From: Phytophthora sp. 'mugwort'
Lineage: Eukaryota; Oomycota; Peronosporomycetes; Peronosporales; Peronosporaceae
Assembly: GCA_033558025.1 (NCBI GenBank)
Contig: JAUCEF010000003.1
Coordinates: 62,001 to 126,000, forward strand
Reading direction: 5' to 3'
DNA: 64,000 nucleotides
The stretch's first letter is position 1. Each line of letters begins with the position of its first letter. The translations under genes were made by a program, and so were the position numbers. Under the pieces are notes generated by a model. That model searched no databases. It saw only the letters and a program-made list of their open reading frames with translations, and had not been told where the DNA came from. This document shows, in pieces, positions 31,903 to 42,677 of the stretch.

Positions 31903-33348
31903 CTACCTGTTATGCTCCATTTCTTTATCATACGTCGCGCAATACTGAAGCGATTCAATCACATCCATGGCAGCACCAAGAAAATGAAGTCGGCGACGCA
32001 AAAGATTAGGAGAAAAGGTGTCGGGCAGGGCTGTAGATCCCAGGCCGACCAGACATTCGACGTTGAATTTCTCGTTCGGATGCTCCGACATGTTCACTTC
32101 TCTCCGGCGCTGACGAGGCGTCATATGAGTTGGCAGAATATTAAACAAATTGTTCTGCTTGGCCTGACGAATGTACGCGACGCCCTGTGGGTACGGGTCG
32201 ATCAGTGCCTTGCCATTGACGTACAATACCTCGGTCTCATTGTTGTCAACAGGTAGGAATTGCAGAATGCTCCCGCAAAGTGTGTCAGGATGCTTTTTCA
32301 TGTCATCATTTGGCACTGAGTCTACCACACTGACCCCCCACGGAGAGAAGTAATACGGCACATGTGCCATCTCAAATGCCAGCCAAAACGTCTCCTTGTC
32401 ACCCCACGAAAACTTGAAGCGAAAACGTTCTTCCGTAATGAACCAGAGCATGATATCCATGACAGTCTGCCCAGCGCGTTTCTTGTCAATTAACACCATT
32501 GACGAATCCATTTCATGACACGATTTGCCTCTGTACGAGAATGAGTTAAGTACAAGTTCCGACGGAGCAAAGCCTTCGGACACGTTGAACCTCTCATAGT
32601 CGAACTCTTGGAGTAATCTACGCAGGTAAAAACTCCCATGGTCGTTGCCATTCAGAAACTTTTTCTTCTGTACGACGCGATCATAGAAAAAGGTAGTTCC
32701 AGTCTCCACGTACCCATCAAGATTGCGTAGAACGGCAGGGTCCTTGACGACAACGTCGTCTACATCGAGCAACATCACGTGACGAATATCTGTGTGATAC
32801 ATTGCAAGCGGCTTAATCCACCAACTTTGGAACGCAGCAGTTATGTTGCTCGTGATCACACCTCGTGATACAAGATCGGAGCACACGTCCACAAGCTCCA
32901 AGCGGTCGTCAACACTGAACAGTAGACTGATCGATCTCTTCGACAGCTCGTCTTCTCCGCAGTGATACACCTGAATCAGTTCCTGGTTTCCGAGGCAGCG
33001 CAGCTCCCGGACAAGTGACAGTCCCATGTCCAGCACCCCGTCGTGCATGCAGATCATGATTGCTCGGTCGCGACTCACGCTTACAACGAAATTCTGTCCG
33101 CGCGTATAGAACGTCGAAGTCGGATGGGCGAGTGCGGCATTGCTGGCCCCAAGCGCGGCGTGAGTCTCCGTTTGCGTCCGCAAGTTATACATCCTGGACT
33201 GAAAGACGTCAAAGCTGTCGCTGAGGCCAATGGAGCGGTTCTCGACCAGTCTATTGTTGATGTAGATGGTCGTGAGCAAGACACTTGCGATGCTTGCAAG
33301 CAGCAACGGTACGGACAAGCCCACGCGTCGACGGATGGAGAGCGTCAT
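31903..33348 (-). CDS. Mnn1-like glycosyltransferase family B (481 aa)
   Basis: Intronless 481-codon paralogue of 7236-8723. It has a basic N-terminus and a membrane anchor at about residues 9-29. It shares [20 protein letters not shown], then [12 protein letters not shown] (DVD at 195-197), [15 protein letters not shown] and [16 protein letters not shown]. It also shares a C-terminal block with [14 protein letters not shown]. Coding potential is intact, with no stops or shifts. It lies 624 bp downstream of, and on the same strand as, the 703-aa family A gene, so A and B types are neighbours here as at 5480-8723. It is probably a Golgi manganese-dependent glycosyltransferase (Mannosyl_trans3-like); the exact substrate cannot be told. 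Confidence 0.88.
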   Translation of the reverse strand: MTLSIRRRVGLSVPLLLASIASVLLTTIYINNRLVENRSIGLSDSFDVFQSRMYNLRTQTETHAALGASNAALAHPTSTFYTRGQNFVVSVSRDRAIMICMHDGVLDMGLSLVRELRCLGNQELIQVYHCGEDELSKRSISLLFSVDDRLELVDVCSDLVSRGVITSNITAAFQSWWIKPLAMYHTDIRHVMLLDVDDVVVKDPAVLRNLDGYVETGTTFFYDRVVQKKKFLNGNDHGSFYLRRLLQEFDYERFNVSEGFAPSELVLNSFSYRGKSCHEMDSSMVLIDKKRAGQTVMDIMLWFITEERFRFKFSWGDKETFWLAFEMAHVPYYFSPWGVSVVDSVPNDDMKKHPDTLCGSILQFLPVDNNETEVLYVNGKALIDPYPQGVAYIRQAKQNNLFNILPTHMTPRQRRREVNMSEHPNEKFNVECLVGLGSTALPDTFSPNLLRRRLHFLGAAMDVIESLQYCATYDKEMEHNR

Positions 33349-33972
33349 GACGGATCTTCAAACTATAGGGGGGTATAACGGACTATTGGCGGGTGCAAAT
33401 AGCGCACCAACTACTATGCTTAACGGTCGCCACAACGTCGCCTTCAGCGATTCAACATGCAGTTTCGATTACCGTCACCGTACGATTAATAGATTGCACG
33501 CTCATATTTCGAAAACAATATTTTTATAGACACATAAGCTAATAAACATTTTCAGTCGATCCATTGGAGATAATATTAATATTTCATATAGTACTTCTTG
33601 TTAATGTAGATTTTCAGAATAAGCTTACTACGAATTGTCTGTGACAATTGTTCACCCTTTGTCGGCAAGATGACAATTCTAGCACTGAAATCTGTAGCTG
33701 ATTTTATACAAACCAAATTATGCAGAACAAACGCAGTTTCGCTTTCCTTTATCTTATTTTGTTGGTAGTTGATCTTCCGAACCTCGGTGCAGAAGTAGAT
33801 TGAGAGGGAAATCAAGGATGTAACTTCGCGAGATCACTTGTAAGATAATCAAAGCACAAAACCATATACGAAAACGTTTTTCTCAAGAATACTTCAAGAA
33901 GTAGGACGATCGCTTTACGGGCTGAAATGATAGTAAAAACAAAAATGGTTTACCACCAAAATTGACGGCCCC
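33349..33972. other. Short A/T-rich intergenic region between glycosyltransferase genes
   Basis: It is the promoter side of the 31903-33348 gene and the 3' side of the 33973-36084 gene. The short minus-strand frame at 33576-33815 has no motif and is A/T-rich. No element ends are seen. Confidence 0.5.
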
Positions 33973-36084
33973 CTAGCTTGATTCGAATAAATTACGTTCT
34001 CTGATTTGAGTTGCCTGCTTGGCAAAATGGCGCAGGTCTGTCTCGAGACCTGCAAAAGTTTGGTTTGCGATAGCTTGGACATGAAACTGAGGGCTATACG
34101 GTAGTGATCGCCGTCCAAAACATTTTTGCTTGCTGGTAAAATTTAGCGATGTCGTGAAAGCCTGAACGACGTAGAGCTGTCGACTCCAATTGCGATCAAA
34201 GGACAGCAAGTGTGTCCAGATAACTGGATCTGGGTACTCGTCGATACTCGTGCTGCCAAAGTTGTGCTCGAACTCGGAAGAACCTGAGTCCATGTTTGCC
34301 CGTGCTTCCGAACTATTCGTGCCAGTACTTCCCGAGTCCAGCCCCGTGAGTTTGTGCTTGTTACGGTGGAGGAACAAGATCTCGCCTTGTGGATCATGTT
34401 GCACCATTGTCATCCCACAAAAGGCAGATAATTTCGTCACCATGCCAGCCATAGCAGGAGGCGTCTGAATCATGTAAAAAGTTGCATTCAACTTAAGCCA
34501 CGCTAAACGGAAGAGGTCCTTATCCCCCCATGCAAGTTTATAATGCAAAAGAAAGTTCGGTTCGTGAGTGGCGTAGAAGAGCGCTAACTCGAGAGGTGCA
34601 GCATGGCTTCGTCGATCCACAACCAATTGACCACTTTCTTGTTCGAACATGTCGACGAAAGGCATGTCGAGCAGCTCCCATAGCAATGATTTGTTGTGGA
34701 GCCCGAACATGGTGGAGGCCGGGTGCCAAAAATCAGGCCAGAAAATTGCTCCAGTCTGCAGAAATTCGGATGAGTTGAACAGAAAGCTAGGATCTCGAAT
34801 AGGGACGTTATCCGCGTCGAGGAACAGCACGTGGTCGAAGAAGCTGTTGTAAATAGCGTAAATCTTGGCTACAAATCGTTTGGCGACTGGCTCGATGATC
34901 TCATGGAACGAAATCTGGCCGCCCGAGGAGTTCTGTGCAAGATGCTCAAGAGGAACAAGAGCGTCAGGGGCTTGCTCCATCTCATCAGGTCGGAACCAAA
35001 TCTCGATAGGCAATGAGCAGCCTAAATTTTCACGTAGTACACGAATGGTGGCATACGCACTCGATACCAACTTCGGATAGACAACCATGACAATTCCATC
35101 ACGTAGAGGCAGTTGAGGATCAGAAATACTCGGTAGTGGGTAATTGGGATCGGAAGAATTTTTCATTGCTTCATGAGCCTGAACGCGGAATCGGGCGAAC
35201 GCGGGTGCATTGATACATCGAAACGGGGCGCCATTGCGAAGAATATTGGAAGATTTACGCATAACACGAAAGCGTTCGCCTGACTTGGTGTCTTCCACTT
35301 CACAGTACCCAGACGCATTGTTCGGCACAAATTCAGCGCAAGTTAAGTCCTTTTGAGGCTCTCGGGGCCCATCAGGACTCGCATTTCCAGTGTTTCGCCA
35401 CCCGATACACCTTAACGCGCGTTTCCTCGTCTCGCCCGCCGATAGCAATTTCACTGAGCGCGCATGTAACTCAGCATCAGCCTGCTTTAGGGTCACTACG
35501 TCACTTGGCTCGAGTAGGGGATCTTCAGCAGAAGACCCAACTACCTCACTATCGTTTGAGCGAGAACTCGCATCGCGTGGTCTAGAAACAGCACCAGCAC
35601 CTGAACTAGCAATTCGCGACACCAATTCGTTTTCAGCAGTATCAGGCGCAGGGAATAGTCTCATGACTATTAAGTCTTCGTTCATGTAAATGCCACTCGA
35701 GTCACTCTGCACAACACTTGATGCTTTTTCAGCTCTAATTTCAGATAGAAATCCCTCTGCACGACGCTTCCACGCGGCAGTCGACGCATCGGCAGCTTTT
35801 ATCAAGGTTGGCGAAGAAAAATTCTCATCATTTGTATTTGTGCGGAGTAGTCGAACGGCACCGTCGTCACCTTTTTGACCGAGTTCGTGTCGTGCACGCA
35901 TGTTACTGATGCTGTGTAGATCCTGTGGGTCTTGTAACTGTAGGGATGAGAAGGACAAGAGCATAGATCCATACATTAGGATACTGAGCACGATCAAACG
36001 TGTCACCCATCGCTGCAAAGGTGGAGATGCTCGGCGGGCGTCTTGAGCAACTCGTGATATCGCCATGCCAGCGGTCAAGAACAA
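33973..36084 (-). CDS. Mnn1-like glycosyltransferase family A with a long stem (703 aa)
   Basis: The longest family A member. The anchor is at about residues 24-47; Met7 is an alternative start. A Ser/Ala-rich stem of about 175 residues separates the anchor from the Cys module, compared with about 50-90 in the sisters. The module starts LRCIGWRNTG but lacks the second and fifth of the six conserved cysteines (NASPDG in place of NCSP; VMRKSSN in place of a Cys), while the other four remain. The catalytic domain is intact: VLFLDADNVPIRDPSFLF (DAD at 423-425), MFEQESGQLVVDR, LAWGDKDLFRLAWLKL (GDKD at 520-523) and GMTMVQHDPQGEILFLHRN. It is inferred to act in the Golgi on secreted or wall glycans as a GT71-like alpha-mannosyltransferase. 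Confidence 0.9.
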   Translation of the reverse strand: MFLTAGMAISRVAQDARRASPPLQRWVTRLIVLSILMYGSMLLSFSSLQLQDPQDLHSISNMRARHELGQKGDDGAVRLLRTNTNDENFSSPTLIKAADASTAAWKRRAEGFLSEIRAEKASSVVQSDSSGIYMNEDLIVMRLFPAPDTAENELVSRIASSGAGAVSRPRDASSRSNDSEVVGSSAEDPLLEPSDVVTLKQADAELHARSVKLLSAGETRKRALRCIGWRNTGNASPDGPREPQKDLTCAEFVPNNASGYCEVEDTKSGERFRVMRKSSNILRNGAPFRCINAPAFARFRVQAHEAMKNSSDPNYPLPSISDPQLPLRDGIVMVVYPKLVSSAYATIRVLRENLGCSLPIEIWFRPDEMEQAPDALVPLEHLAQNSSGGQISFHEIIEPVAKRFVAKIYAIYNSFFDHVLFLDADNVPIRDPSFLFNSSEFLQTGAIFWPDFWHPASTMFGLHNKSLLWELLDMPFVDMFEQESGQLVVDRRSHAAPLELALFYATHEPNFLLHYKLAWGDKDLFRLAWLKLNATFYMIQTPPAMAGMVTKLSAFCGMTMVQHDPQGEILFLHRNKHKLTGLDSGSTGTNSSEARANMDSGSSEFEHNFGSTSIDEYPDPVIWTHLLSFDRNWSRQLYVVQAFTTSLNFTSKQKCFGRRSLPYSPQFHVQAIANQTFAGLETDLRHFAKQATQIRERNLFESS

Positions 36085-36259
36085 AGCGCAATTACTATCA
36101 GCGGAATGTAGATAGCTGCCTTGGTCGTTTCATAGCGTGGCTCAGAGCTGAAGTAGGAGTTTCACGAAAAACTCGAATGCACAATCCCATGAGCACGACA
36201 AATATTAACCTGAGCTATTATTGATATTTTGTGCCACGAGTGACATTGCAAAATTGTCC

Positions 36260-36425
36260 GATGAAAGCAGGGACGCGTCTAACGCCCAGGTATAATGAAG
36301 AGAGCGCTTTTTTCTCACTACATGTATTGACCAGGTATTTGCGCAGTTATTGCCCAGGATTGCGAGATGCGCAAATCGTGATGAAAGTATTTGGACGCGT
36401 CTAACACTCAGGTATAATGAAGGGA
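36260..36425 (+). repeat. Two direct copies of a 45-bp sequence upstream of the 703-aa gene
   Basis: GATGAAAG...GGACGCGTCTAAC(G/A)C(C/T)CAGGTATAATGAAG(A/G)GAG occurs at about 36260-36304 and 36380-36425, 120 bp apart. Both copies lie within 350 bp upstream of the start of the 33973-36084 gene. They may be a promoter repeat or the trace of an old insertion. Confidence 0.6.
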
Positions 36426-36430
36426 GGGCA

Positions 36431-37600
36431 GCAACACGTAGTCTGTACTGTCGGTTTCCATACACACACGGATCTCCAGAATGGTCGCTGCTGAGACCAT
36501 CTCTCTGTGCAACCTCGGCCATCGGCTGCTCGATGAGATGTGTCTTTTGCGTTCTTGCCATGACCTCGCTGCGTCGTAGCGCCGCGGGCGACGGGACTAG
36601 GACTAACTAACGGCCTGCCGGCTGTGGCTGAACGGCAGAGCGGGAAGAAAAAAACAAAAAAATACGGTAAGGAAATAAAAAAAACTTCGACCTGGCCAAT
36701 ACCTGGTCGTTATCCTGTCCAATACCTGTAGGTACATACCTGGGCGCGAACCTTGCCGTAAAAGCAGCCTCATCATGTCATGCTGCACCATTCCATATCC
36801 TCCACTTCGTAGTACCCCAACACCCCAACCACATTCGAGTCTGACAGGAGTGATGAATGTCTGAAATTCGCAGTCCGTTCCGCCGTGGCCTTTCACCCGA
36901 CGCAACACAGCGTTCGCTTTCTTGTTTCACCTCTCGGATAATTATTGACTGTCTTTTCGTGGGTTTTCACCCCCTCCACTTTATTCCGTCGACTTCGACT
37001 ACCTTGGAGTCCTCGGTCTCGAGTGGAACCGGTCCTTGCTCCAGTCTGCGACACTTTCACCCTCTTGGCTTTGACCTCCTCCCCTTGCGCATTGCGGCAC
37101 GTCCACGGGGTGATAAAACGAGTCTGGGTTCCCTACGTGCAGCGGCTTCCTCGTTACCGGGATGACCTCCACCTCGACCAATTTCGGCCGGAACACTCGT
37201 CTGATGGACGCCTGCATGACCGGAATCAGATCTGCGAGCCGATCGTTGTGAGGTCAATGCTATGTCCTGGGTTTGCATCCGCCTCCTAGGCACGCAGCAT
37301 GCAAACAATGCTCTGCTCGCTGGCTTGGCATGACATGACATCCGTCCCCAGATTGGTCCAATCAGAACACCTCATTTATCCTACATACCTCCTACTTGAA
37401 TTTTGTACTTTTGGCCCATTGTCGGAAGATTTGCACCGTTTGACTTAAAGTTTGTATTGCTCCCGGTTAATTACTGTCGGAACGGTATGGATATTCATCC
37501 ATAACTATACATAATAAATATTAAGTTAAAGCGGATACGAAATTCTGATTAGACCCAGCAGTGCCAATGGTATCATCGCGCGTGTGACACCAACGAGCTC
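36431..37600. other. Intergenic region between two family A genes
   Basis: No recognised gene. Frames of about 70-115 codons on both strands at 36857-37341 overlap one another and have low-complexity Arg/Ser/Pro composition. A small repeat of CCAATACCTG units occurs at 36695-36730. Confidence 0.45.
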
Positions 37601-39334
37601 ATGTTGCTGCGTGCGATCTCATTCCGCTTCTTGCATCAGATGCAGCAGAGTTCGTCCATCGCCCGTCGCTGGCTGGCTCGGGGACTCGTCATCACCATCT
37701 TGCTCTACGGGTTACTATTACTCGCAGTATGGAGCGACACAGAGCACAGGGGCCTTGGGGGGGACGCAGAGGAGGAGGTTACCAGTCAGTACCTGCAGTT
37801 GGTGCGCAACGGCGTCGACGCGGACCTGCAACAAGAAGTGAATGAGTCCATTATCGGCGTCAACTCGACGCAGTTTAACAGCACAGTATCTACGAGAGCA
37901 GGAATGTCGTCCGAGACGATGTTCAAGACCTTCCTGGACAGTGAAGGACCGTCCATAATGACCATCCCCAAGTTTACGTGTCTAGGCTGGCGCCAGACGG
38001 GCGGGTGCAGCCCCGATGGACCGAGGGAACCGAATAACGACGCCAGCTGCAGTAAAAGCATTAAGGCCGGGGCCTCGGGTTATTGTCTGCTGAAGAACGA
38101 GGTCATGGGCGAGGAAGTGCAGGCCATGCGCGTCAACTGTTCGTCCACGAGGGAGGAAATCCGGTTCAACTGTCGACAAGCGGAGGATTTTGCTCGCGTC
38201 GCTCCACAGATCGATGCCCTCATCGCAGCCAAGCAGCAGGAAGTCCAGGAGGTGGTGCAGCTGCAGCCCAAGAACGGCATGGTGATGGTCATGTACCCCA
38301 AGCTGCTGCCGAGCGTCTACTCGACTGTCAGGCTGCTACGCTCGTACAACTGCTCGCTACCGGTGGAGTTGTGGTACCTTGAGAGCGAAATGGGAGTGGA
38401 ACCATTGAATGAGTCGCAGATATTGCAGTCACTCGTTAATGAGTACGGACCAGTCTCGCTCCGTGGTATTCCACGCGGTGTTGTGGACGGGTTTAACACG
38501 AAGGTCTTCGCTCTTGCACACTCGCAGCTTGATCAGGTGTTGTTCCTTGACGCAGATAATTCGCCAGTCAAAGACCCGACGTATCTATTTACAACGCCCG
38601 AGTTTGTGAAGACTGGTACGATTTTCTGGCCGGATTTCTGGCATCCGGTCAACACCATCTTCAACATTAACAAGGAGTCTTTGCTGTGGGAGCTGGTCGG
38701 CACACCGTACGTGGACATGTTCGAGCAGGAAAGTGGTCAGCTGCTGATTGATCGACGCAGATCCAAAGTAGCTCTGGAGATTGTACAGTTCTTGGCACTT
38801 CGCACGCCTGACCACTTCGAGCGTTTTAAACTTCTTCATGGTGACAAAGATCTTTTCCGTTTGGCCTGGCTCAAGACAAAGACGCTATTCCACATGATTC
38901 AAACTCCTCCAGCAGCCGCCGGAATGGTCAAAAGAAATCAATTTTGTGGGATGACTATGGTTCAGCACGATCCGCAAGGTGAAATTCTGTTCCTGCACCA
39001 CAACGGCAAGAAGGTCATTGGCGAAGCGGAGACCAATAGAACTCGCATCTGGACGCATCTCCAATCGTTTGTGTTTCCTGATAATCTCAAGTCGGTGGTG
39101 ACCGCGAACGCGACTGAGCGGTATGAGTACATGACGACGAACTATCACGTTCAGATTTTCGGTGGAGGCATATTCCGAGGCTTTCCCATGTGCTACGGCG
39201 ACAACAGAATGACATCGGAGCATTATAAAACCTCGACTTGGGATACTCTTCCTATTATTAAAGACCTCGAGGACCGACTGTACGATTTCACCAAAGAGGC
39301 AGGCGGTCTCGAGAAACCCAGCGAGAACCAATAG
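37601..39334 (+). CDS. Mnn1-like glycosyltransferase family A (577 aa)
   Basis: Intronless and intact. The Met at 37601 gives a 25-residue cytoplasmic tail; Met14 is an alternative. The anchor is at about residues 26-45. The six-Cys module is complete (Cys 127, 136, 150, 162, 180, 191; FTCLGWRQTGGCSPDGPREP). The transferase domain has MVMVMYPKLLPSVYSTVR, VLFLDADNSPVKDPTYLF (DAD at 317-319), MFEQESGQLLIDRRR, LLHGDKDLFRLAWLK (GDKD at 414-417) and GMTMVQHDPQGEILFLHHN. Several NxS/T sites in the stem suggest a glycosylated luminal protein. It is the only intact family A gene here on the plus strand and is divergent from the 703-aa copy. Confidence 0.9.
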   Translation: MLLRAISFRFLHQMQQSSSIARRWLARGLVITILLYGLLLLAVWSDTEHRGLGGDAEEEVTSQYLQLVRNGVDADLQQEVNESIIGVNSTQFNSTVSTRAGMSSETMFKTFLDSEGPSIMTIPKFTCLGWRQTGGCSPDGPREPNNDASCSKSIKAGASGYCLLKNEVMGEEVQAMRVNCSSTREEIRFNCRQAEDFARVAPQIDALIAAKQQEVQEVVQLQPKNGMVMVMYPKLLPSVYSTVRLLRSYNCSLPVELWYLESEMGVEPLNESQILQSLVNEYGPVSLRGIPRGVVDGFNTKVFALAHSQLDQVLFLDADNSPVKDPTYLFTTPEFVKTGTIFWPDFWHPVNTIFNINKESLLWELVGTPYVDMFEQESGQLLIDRRRSKVALEIVQFLALRTPDHFERFKLLHGDKDLFRLAWLKTKTLFHMIQTPPAAAGMVKRNQFCGMTMVQHDPQGEILFLHHNGKKVIGEAETNRTRIWTHLQSFVFPDNLKSVVTANATERYEYMTTNYHVQIFGGGIFRGFPMCYGDNRMTSEHYKTSTWDTLPIIKDLEDRLYDFTKEAGGLEKPSENQ

Positions 39335-39344
39335 AGTATCATTT

Positions 39345-39550
39345 TGTTTAATGTATTTAATCGGATCACGTTGTGAGCTTCGTTGACGATAGAGTGTGAC
39401 AAAGCTTTCTACCTGGGGGAACTGTAATGCCCAGGAGAATCAGCTCAAAGGGCTAGGAAACTGCTTTGACGTGAGTGACACATAGAGAGCGGCTCGGCAA
39501 GTCAAAGATATTATACGCCTCACGTTTTGTTTGAATCTATCAGAAACTAC
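39345..39550 (+). repeat. Flanking repeat, left side of the CK1 pseudogene (segments A then B)
   Basis: Segment A (39345-39392, TTTAATGTATTTAATCG and TTGTGAGCTTCGTTG) and segment B (39418-39550, GGAACTGTAATGC, GAATCAGCTCAAAGG, TGAATCTA) recur as B' and A' at 40942-41168, in swapped order but the same orientation. Confidence 0.75.
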
Positions 39551-39861
39551 CATAGCAGATTCAAATTCGTTTTCGCGGCTTCTGCTGAAAATACCAGCGA
39601 TCGCAACCATTAACATCTTACAAAATGTCACATTGTCGTCGACCACTGCCAAGAACTTGATAGCGACAGAATAACATGCTCCTCGACAGCTCAGTAGCAC
39701 TGTCGGCTCATCGGCTTGGCCTCACCGAGAGCGTCTCGCCTGGTGCCAGTTGCCACACGAGGGGAGGTGTAACCCTGATCCATGTCCACTTGCCGGTCGT
39801 CATAGTAGCCAGCAGTACGATTGCTGCGCTTGCAGCTGCGCGTCATCCTCCTTCGCCTCGT

Positions 39862-40886
39862 CTAGGACCTACACACGGCCCTGCGACTCGACCTGGCGAC
39901 CGTCACAGGAAGCTTCCTGACGAGGTCAGCACGAGCATTGGGCTCGCCCTCGCCGCTTGTGCCACGCTCCCGACGGCCACTGCGCAAGTAGAGCACCGTC
40001 CAGTCGAACATGTCGTCAAACTTGTAGCCCTTGCGGAAGAAAAGCTCCTTGAACAGACGCTTGAGATAGGCAGTCGGGCTTGTCATCGAAGCGCAGCGCA
40101 CAGTAGTACTCGAGGTAGGCACGGAACTCGGCCGGGTAGCCCTTGCAGAGCACCTCCGAGGGGGGTATTCATCTTTTTCTCCATAATCTTATCGTACTTC
40201 TGCTCCTTGGTGTTAGCCTCGAGACCTTGGCACGGCAGACTGCCGCGGATGAAGTACATGTACATATAGCCTAGCGACTCCAGGTCATCACGACGACTCT
40301 GCTTAGTACCCACGTGGACGTTGATGGAGGCATAACGGGCCGTTTCCTTGTGGCTCTTGTTCTCGCGATAAGGAATGTGCTCAGTCGTCTTCGGGTCTCG
40401 GAACCTTTTGGCCAGACCGAAGTCGATGACGTGGATGATCTGGGCGCGTTTGCCTAGACCGAGCAAGAAGTTGTCGGGCTTAACATCACGATATATAAAG
40501 TTTTTGAAGTGGCAGCACTCAAGGCGGCAAAGTAGCTGGTCGGCGATCATCAGCACCATCTTGAGCTGGAAGCGGCGGCCGCAGTAGTTAAACAGATCCT
40601 CAAGCGAGGGCCCAAGCAGATCGATCACCATGACGTTATACTCGCTCTCGACACCGAACCATCGCAGACTCGGCACACCCAGTCCGCCTTCAAGGATCTG
40701 ATAGATCTTCGACTCGTAAACAAGCTGTGGATGCTTGTTCTTCACTGACTCGAGCTTTATGCCGACCTTCTCGCCCTACATCGTGCCGATGTAGATGTCG
40801 CCGAAGGAGCTGCTGCCGAGCTTGCGGCCCACACGGAACTTATTGCCAACTCGCAGGTCCAGTACGCTCTCACGGAGGAGGGACAT
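39862..40886 (-). pseudogene. Casein kinase 1 pseudogene
   Basis: The reading begins at the ATG at 40886 ([20 protein letters not shown], then the Gly-rich loop [13 protein letters not shown]). After 36 codons an in-frame TAG (40778-40776) interrupts it just before [10 protein letters not shown], which holds the catalytic Lys. Then follow [30 protein letters not shown] (HRD motif changed to YRD), [12 protein letters not shown] (DFG) and the CK1-specific [12 protein letters not shown]. Near 40165 an extra base shifts the frame, and another change near 40075 shifts it again. The C-terminal part is recognisable to 39862 ([24 protein letters not shown]). It is intronless over the whole length, so a retrocopy is possible. 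CK1 is a Ser/Thr kinase; this copy cannot make it. Confidence 0.85.
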
Positions 40887-40941
40887 CTTTCTGCCGTAGG
40901 TGAAAACTAGGGGGAGAGAGGTTGCTCCATGGTTGGGGAAA

Positions 40942-41168
40942 GGAACTGTAATGCTATGATGGATAGATGGTACACGACCAGAGAAGAATCAGCTCAAAGG
41001 CAAGGAAAATGCTTTGACATGAGTGATAGATTGAGAGCGGCTCACCAATAATGATAAATTGAATCTACCAGTAACTACGCAGAAAGAGAACCAGTACTGT
41101 AGACTATCCTCCCCCAAGCTGTTTAGTGTATTTAATCGTATCATCGTTGTGAGCTTCGTTGGCGATAG
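40942..41168 (+). repeat. Flanking repeat, right side of the CK1 pseudogene (segments B' then A')
   Basis: B' at 40942-41078 and A' at 41120-41168 match segments B and A on the left side. B' carries an insertion of about 20 bp relative to B. Confidence 0.75.
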
Positions 41169-41216
41169 ATAATCTAATGCCTCAAGCTCTGCATCTTGTT
41201 GTTCTCCAAATTTTCA

Positions 41217-41890
41217 TCACATTCCATTCGAGAAACGCGTCCGCCGCAATATTGGCGCGTGTACTCTGATAGCAATACGCTCCCACCGTTTCACTTGCAA
41301 CGAGTTCTCCGTAGAAATACGAGGATTTTGTGGTCCGTGTGAACTACTATTGGAAACCCAAGTAGCATTGTTATGTACTCCTTGAAAATTTCCACTACCG
41401 ATAACAATCCAGTTCCATAGCAGTATAATTTGTTTACGCTGGTGTGAGACTTCGGGAATAGCATGCAATTAGTTTTCCGTGTTGTTGAATCAGTCCGCCA
41501 CTTGTTTTCCGCTCGCGTCCGCATAAAATGTCGAACGCTGCGTAAAGTCTGGGAAGGACAGCGACGCCTTTTGCTAGTGCTTTCTTAATTCCTTCGAGAG
41601 CTTCATCCTCTCCCGATGTCCACACGAATGCTCCCTTCGGTGACGTCAATCGCGTCAACGGCTTTAACAACGCTAATTTGCTCGGCACCATCTCCCGGTA
41701 ATAATTAATCATCCCGAGAAATTACGTAATTCCCGCTTGTTCATCGGCTTCTTCAGCTGAATTATAGCGCGGATTTTCTTCTCTTGTGGTTTGACCCCGT
41801 CAGCACGGGTAGTGAATCCTAGATATTCCACAATTGGACAGAAGATATGGCATGCCTTGCCGTTTACCGACGTTGTATTCTTGTAGGCGG
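41217..41890 (-). pseudogene. Ty3/gypsy RT-RNase H fragment
   Basis: On the minus strand: EYLGFTTRADGVKPQEKK and NFLGMINYYREMVPSKL at about 41850-41690 (the RT thumb region), KPLTRLTSPKGAFVWTS and an ACYSRSLTPA block (41650-41434). It ends with VVHTDHKILVFL (41350-41310), typical of gypsy RNase H. Stops and shifts are present, no integrase or LTR follows, and it is a truncated scrap. Confidence 0.7.
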
Positions 41891-42268
41891 GAGTAGTAAC
41901 TTCTAGAGCATTACGTGTACTGTACGTTTTTTGAGTTTATGCTAATTCTTAGCTAAACCGGTTTGCGAGTAGGCATAGGCGTTTGTAAACGTTTCTAATA
42001 TCCAGTCGTTGCTTTCGTCGACGAAACCATTCGATAGGGTTAGAGCACAAGGAATTGGCGAATGCGTTACACGTTGTCGCATAAGGCGGCGATAGCGAGA
42101 AACGCAAGAAAGACGATTTTAACCAACGACGAATTCTCCAGGGTATTGAATTTAATAGTATGGATCGCCTCTGTTATCAAGTGTTTTTTTAATTTAGGTA
42201 AGTATCGGGTTGAGGACGGTATAAATCTATAATAACAGAGTGACCATCACTCAGCAGTCGAAAAGGAC
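41891..42268. other. Spacer, nothing recognised
   Basis: No reading frame of note. It includes an A/T-rich part at 42115-42240 that may be upstream sequence of the Crinkler-like fragment. Confidence 0.5.
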
Positions 42269-42640
42269 GTGAGTATTAAACCTCAGCTGAGGCTATTTCG
42301 CGAGTGTTCTTTGACAGTTATTCTCGATTTTGCTTCCGTAGTGGCTCGAGAGGTGTGGTTCCAGCTAGTGGATGGAAAAGGAAACGCTGTGACTTCAGCC
42401 GACCGCGTGGAGGTGCTATCTGATAAAGCAGATGTTGTTGATCTGCGGGACGCGGTGAAGGTCAAGTATGCGAACAGTGACCTCGTTGGAATGCTGCATC
42501 CAACCTCACAGTCTTCGTGAACCGGGCGGCGTACGACTTGAAGCAGCAGCTGCCCAAGTCGTCGTCAGTTTTGACAGATCTCGGAAAGGATGAGGACAAC
42601 GCGCTCATTGTGCAAGTGCCTGATGTGAATGAAGGTAGGT
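42269..42640 (+). pseudogene. Crinkler-type (CRN) N-terminal domain fragment, frame-broken
   Basis: From about 42340 the plus strand reads VWFQLVDGKGNAVTSADRVE and DVVDLRDAVKVKYAN, then after a one-base shift near 42493 VFVNRAAYDLKQQL and DEDNALIVQVPD. This is the ubiquitin-like Crinkler N-terminal domain of oomycete CRN and CRN-like proteins, which deliver or position a variable C-terminal domain. A possible splice donor (GAAG|GTAGGT) follows at about 42634, and 40 bp later a Tc1/mariner-like element begins. No C-terminal effector domain is recognisable beyond the transposon, so this is a remnant. Whether it was a secreted effector or an internal CRN-like protein cannot be told. Confidence 0.65.
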
Positions 42641-42677
42641 TATCATGTGCGTTTGTGAATGTCGTTGCCGATAAATA

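Noticed and set aside
36857..37341. Overlapping frames on both strands between two glycosyltransferases
   Set aside because: Low-complexity Arg/Ser/Pro composition and no motif in any frame; not supported as a gene.
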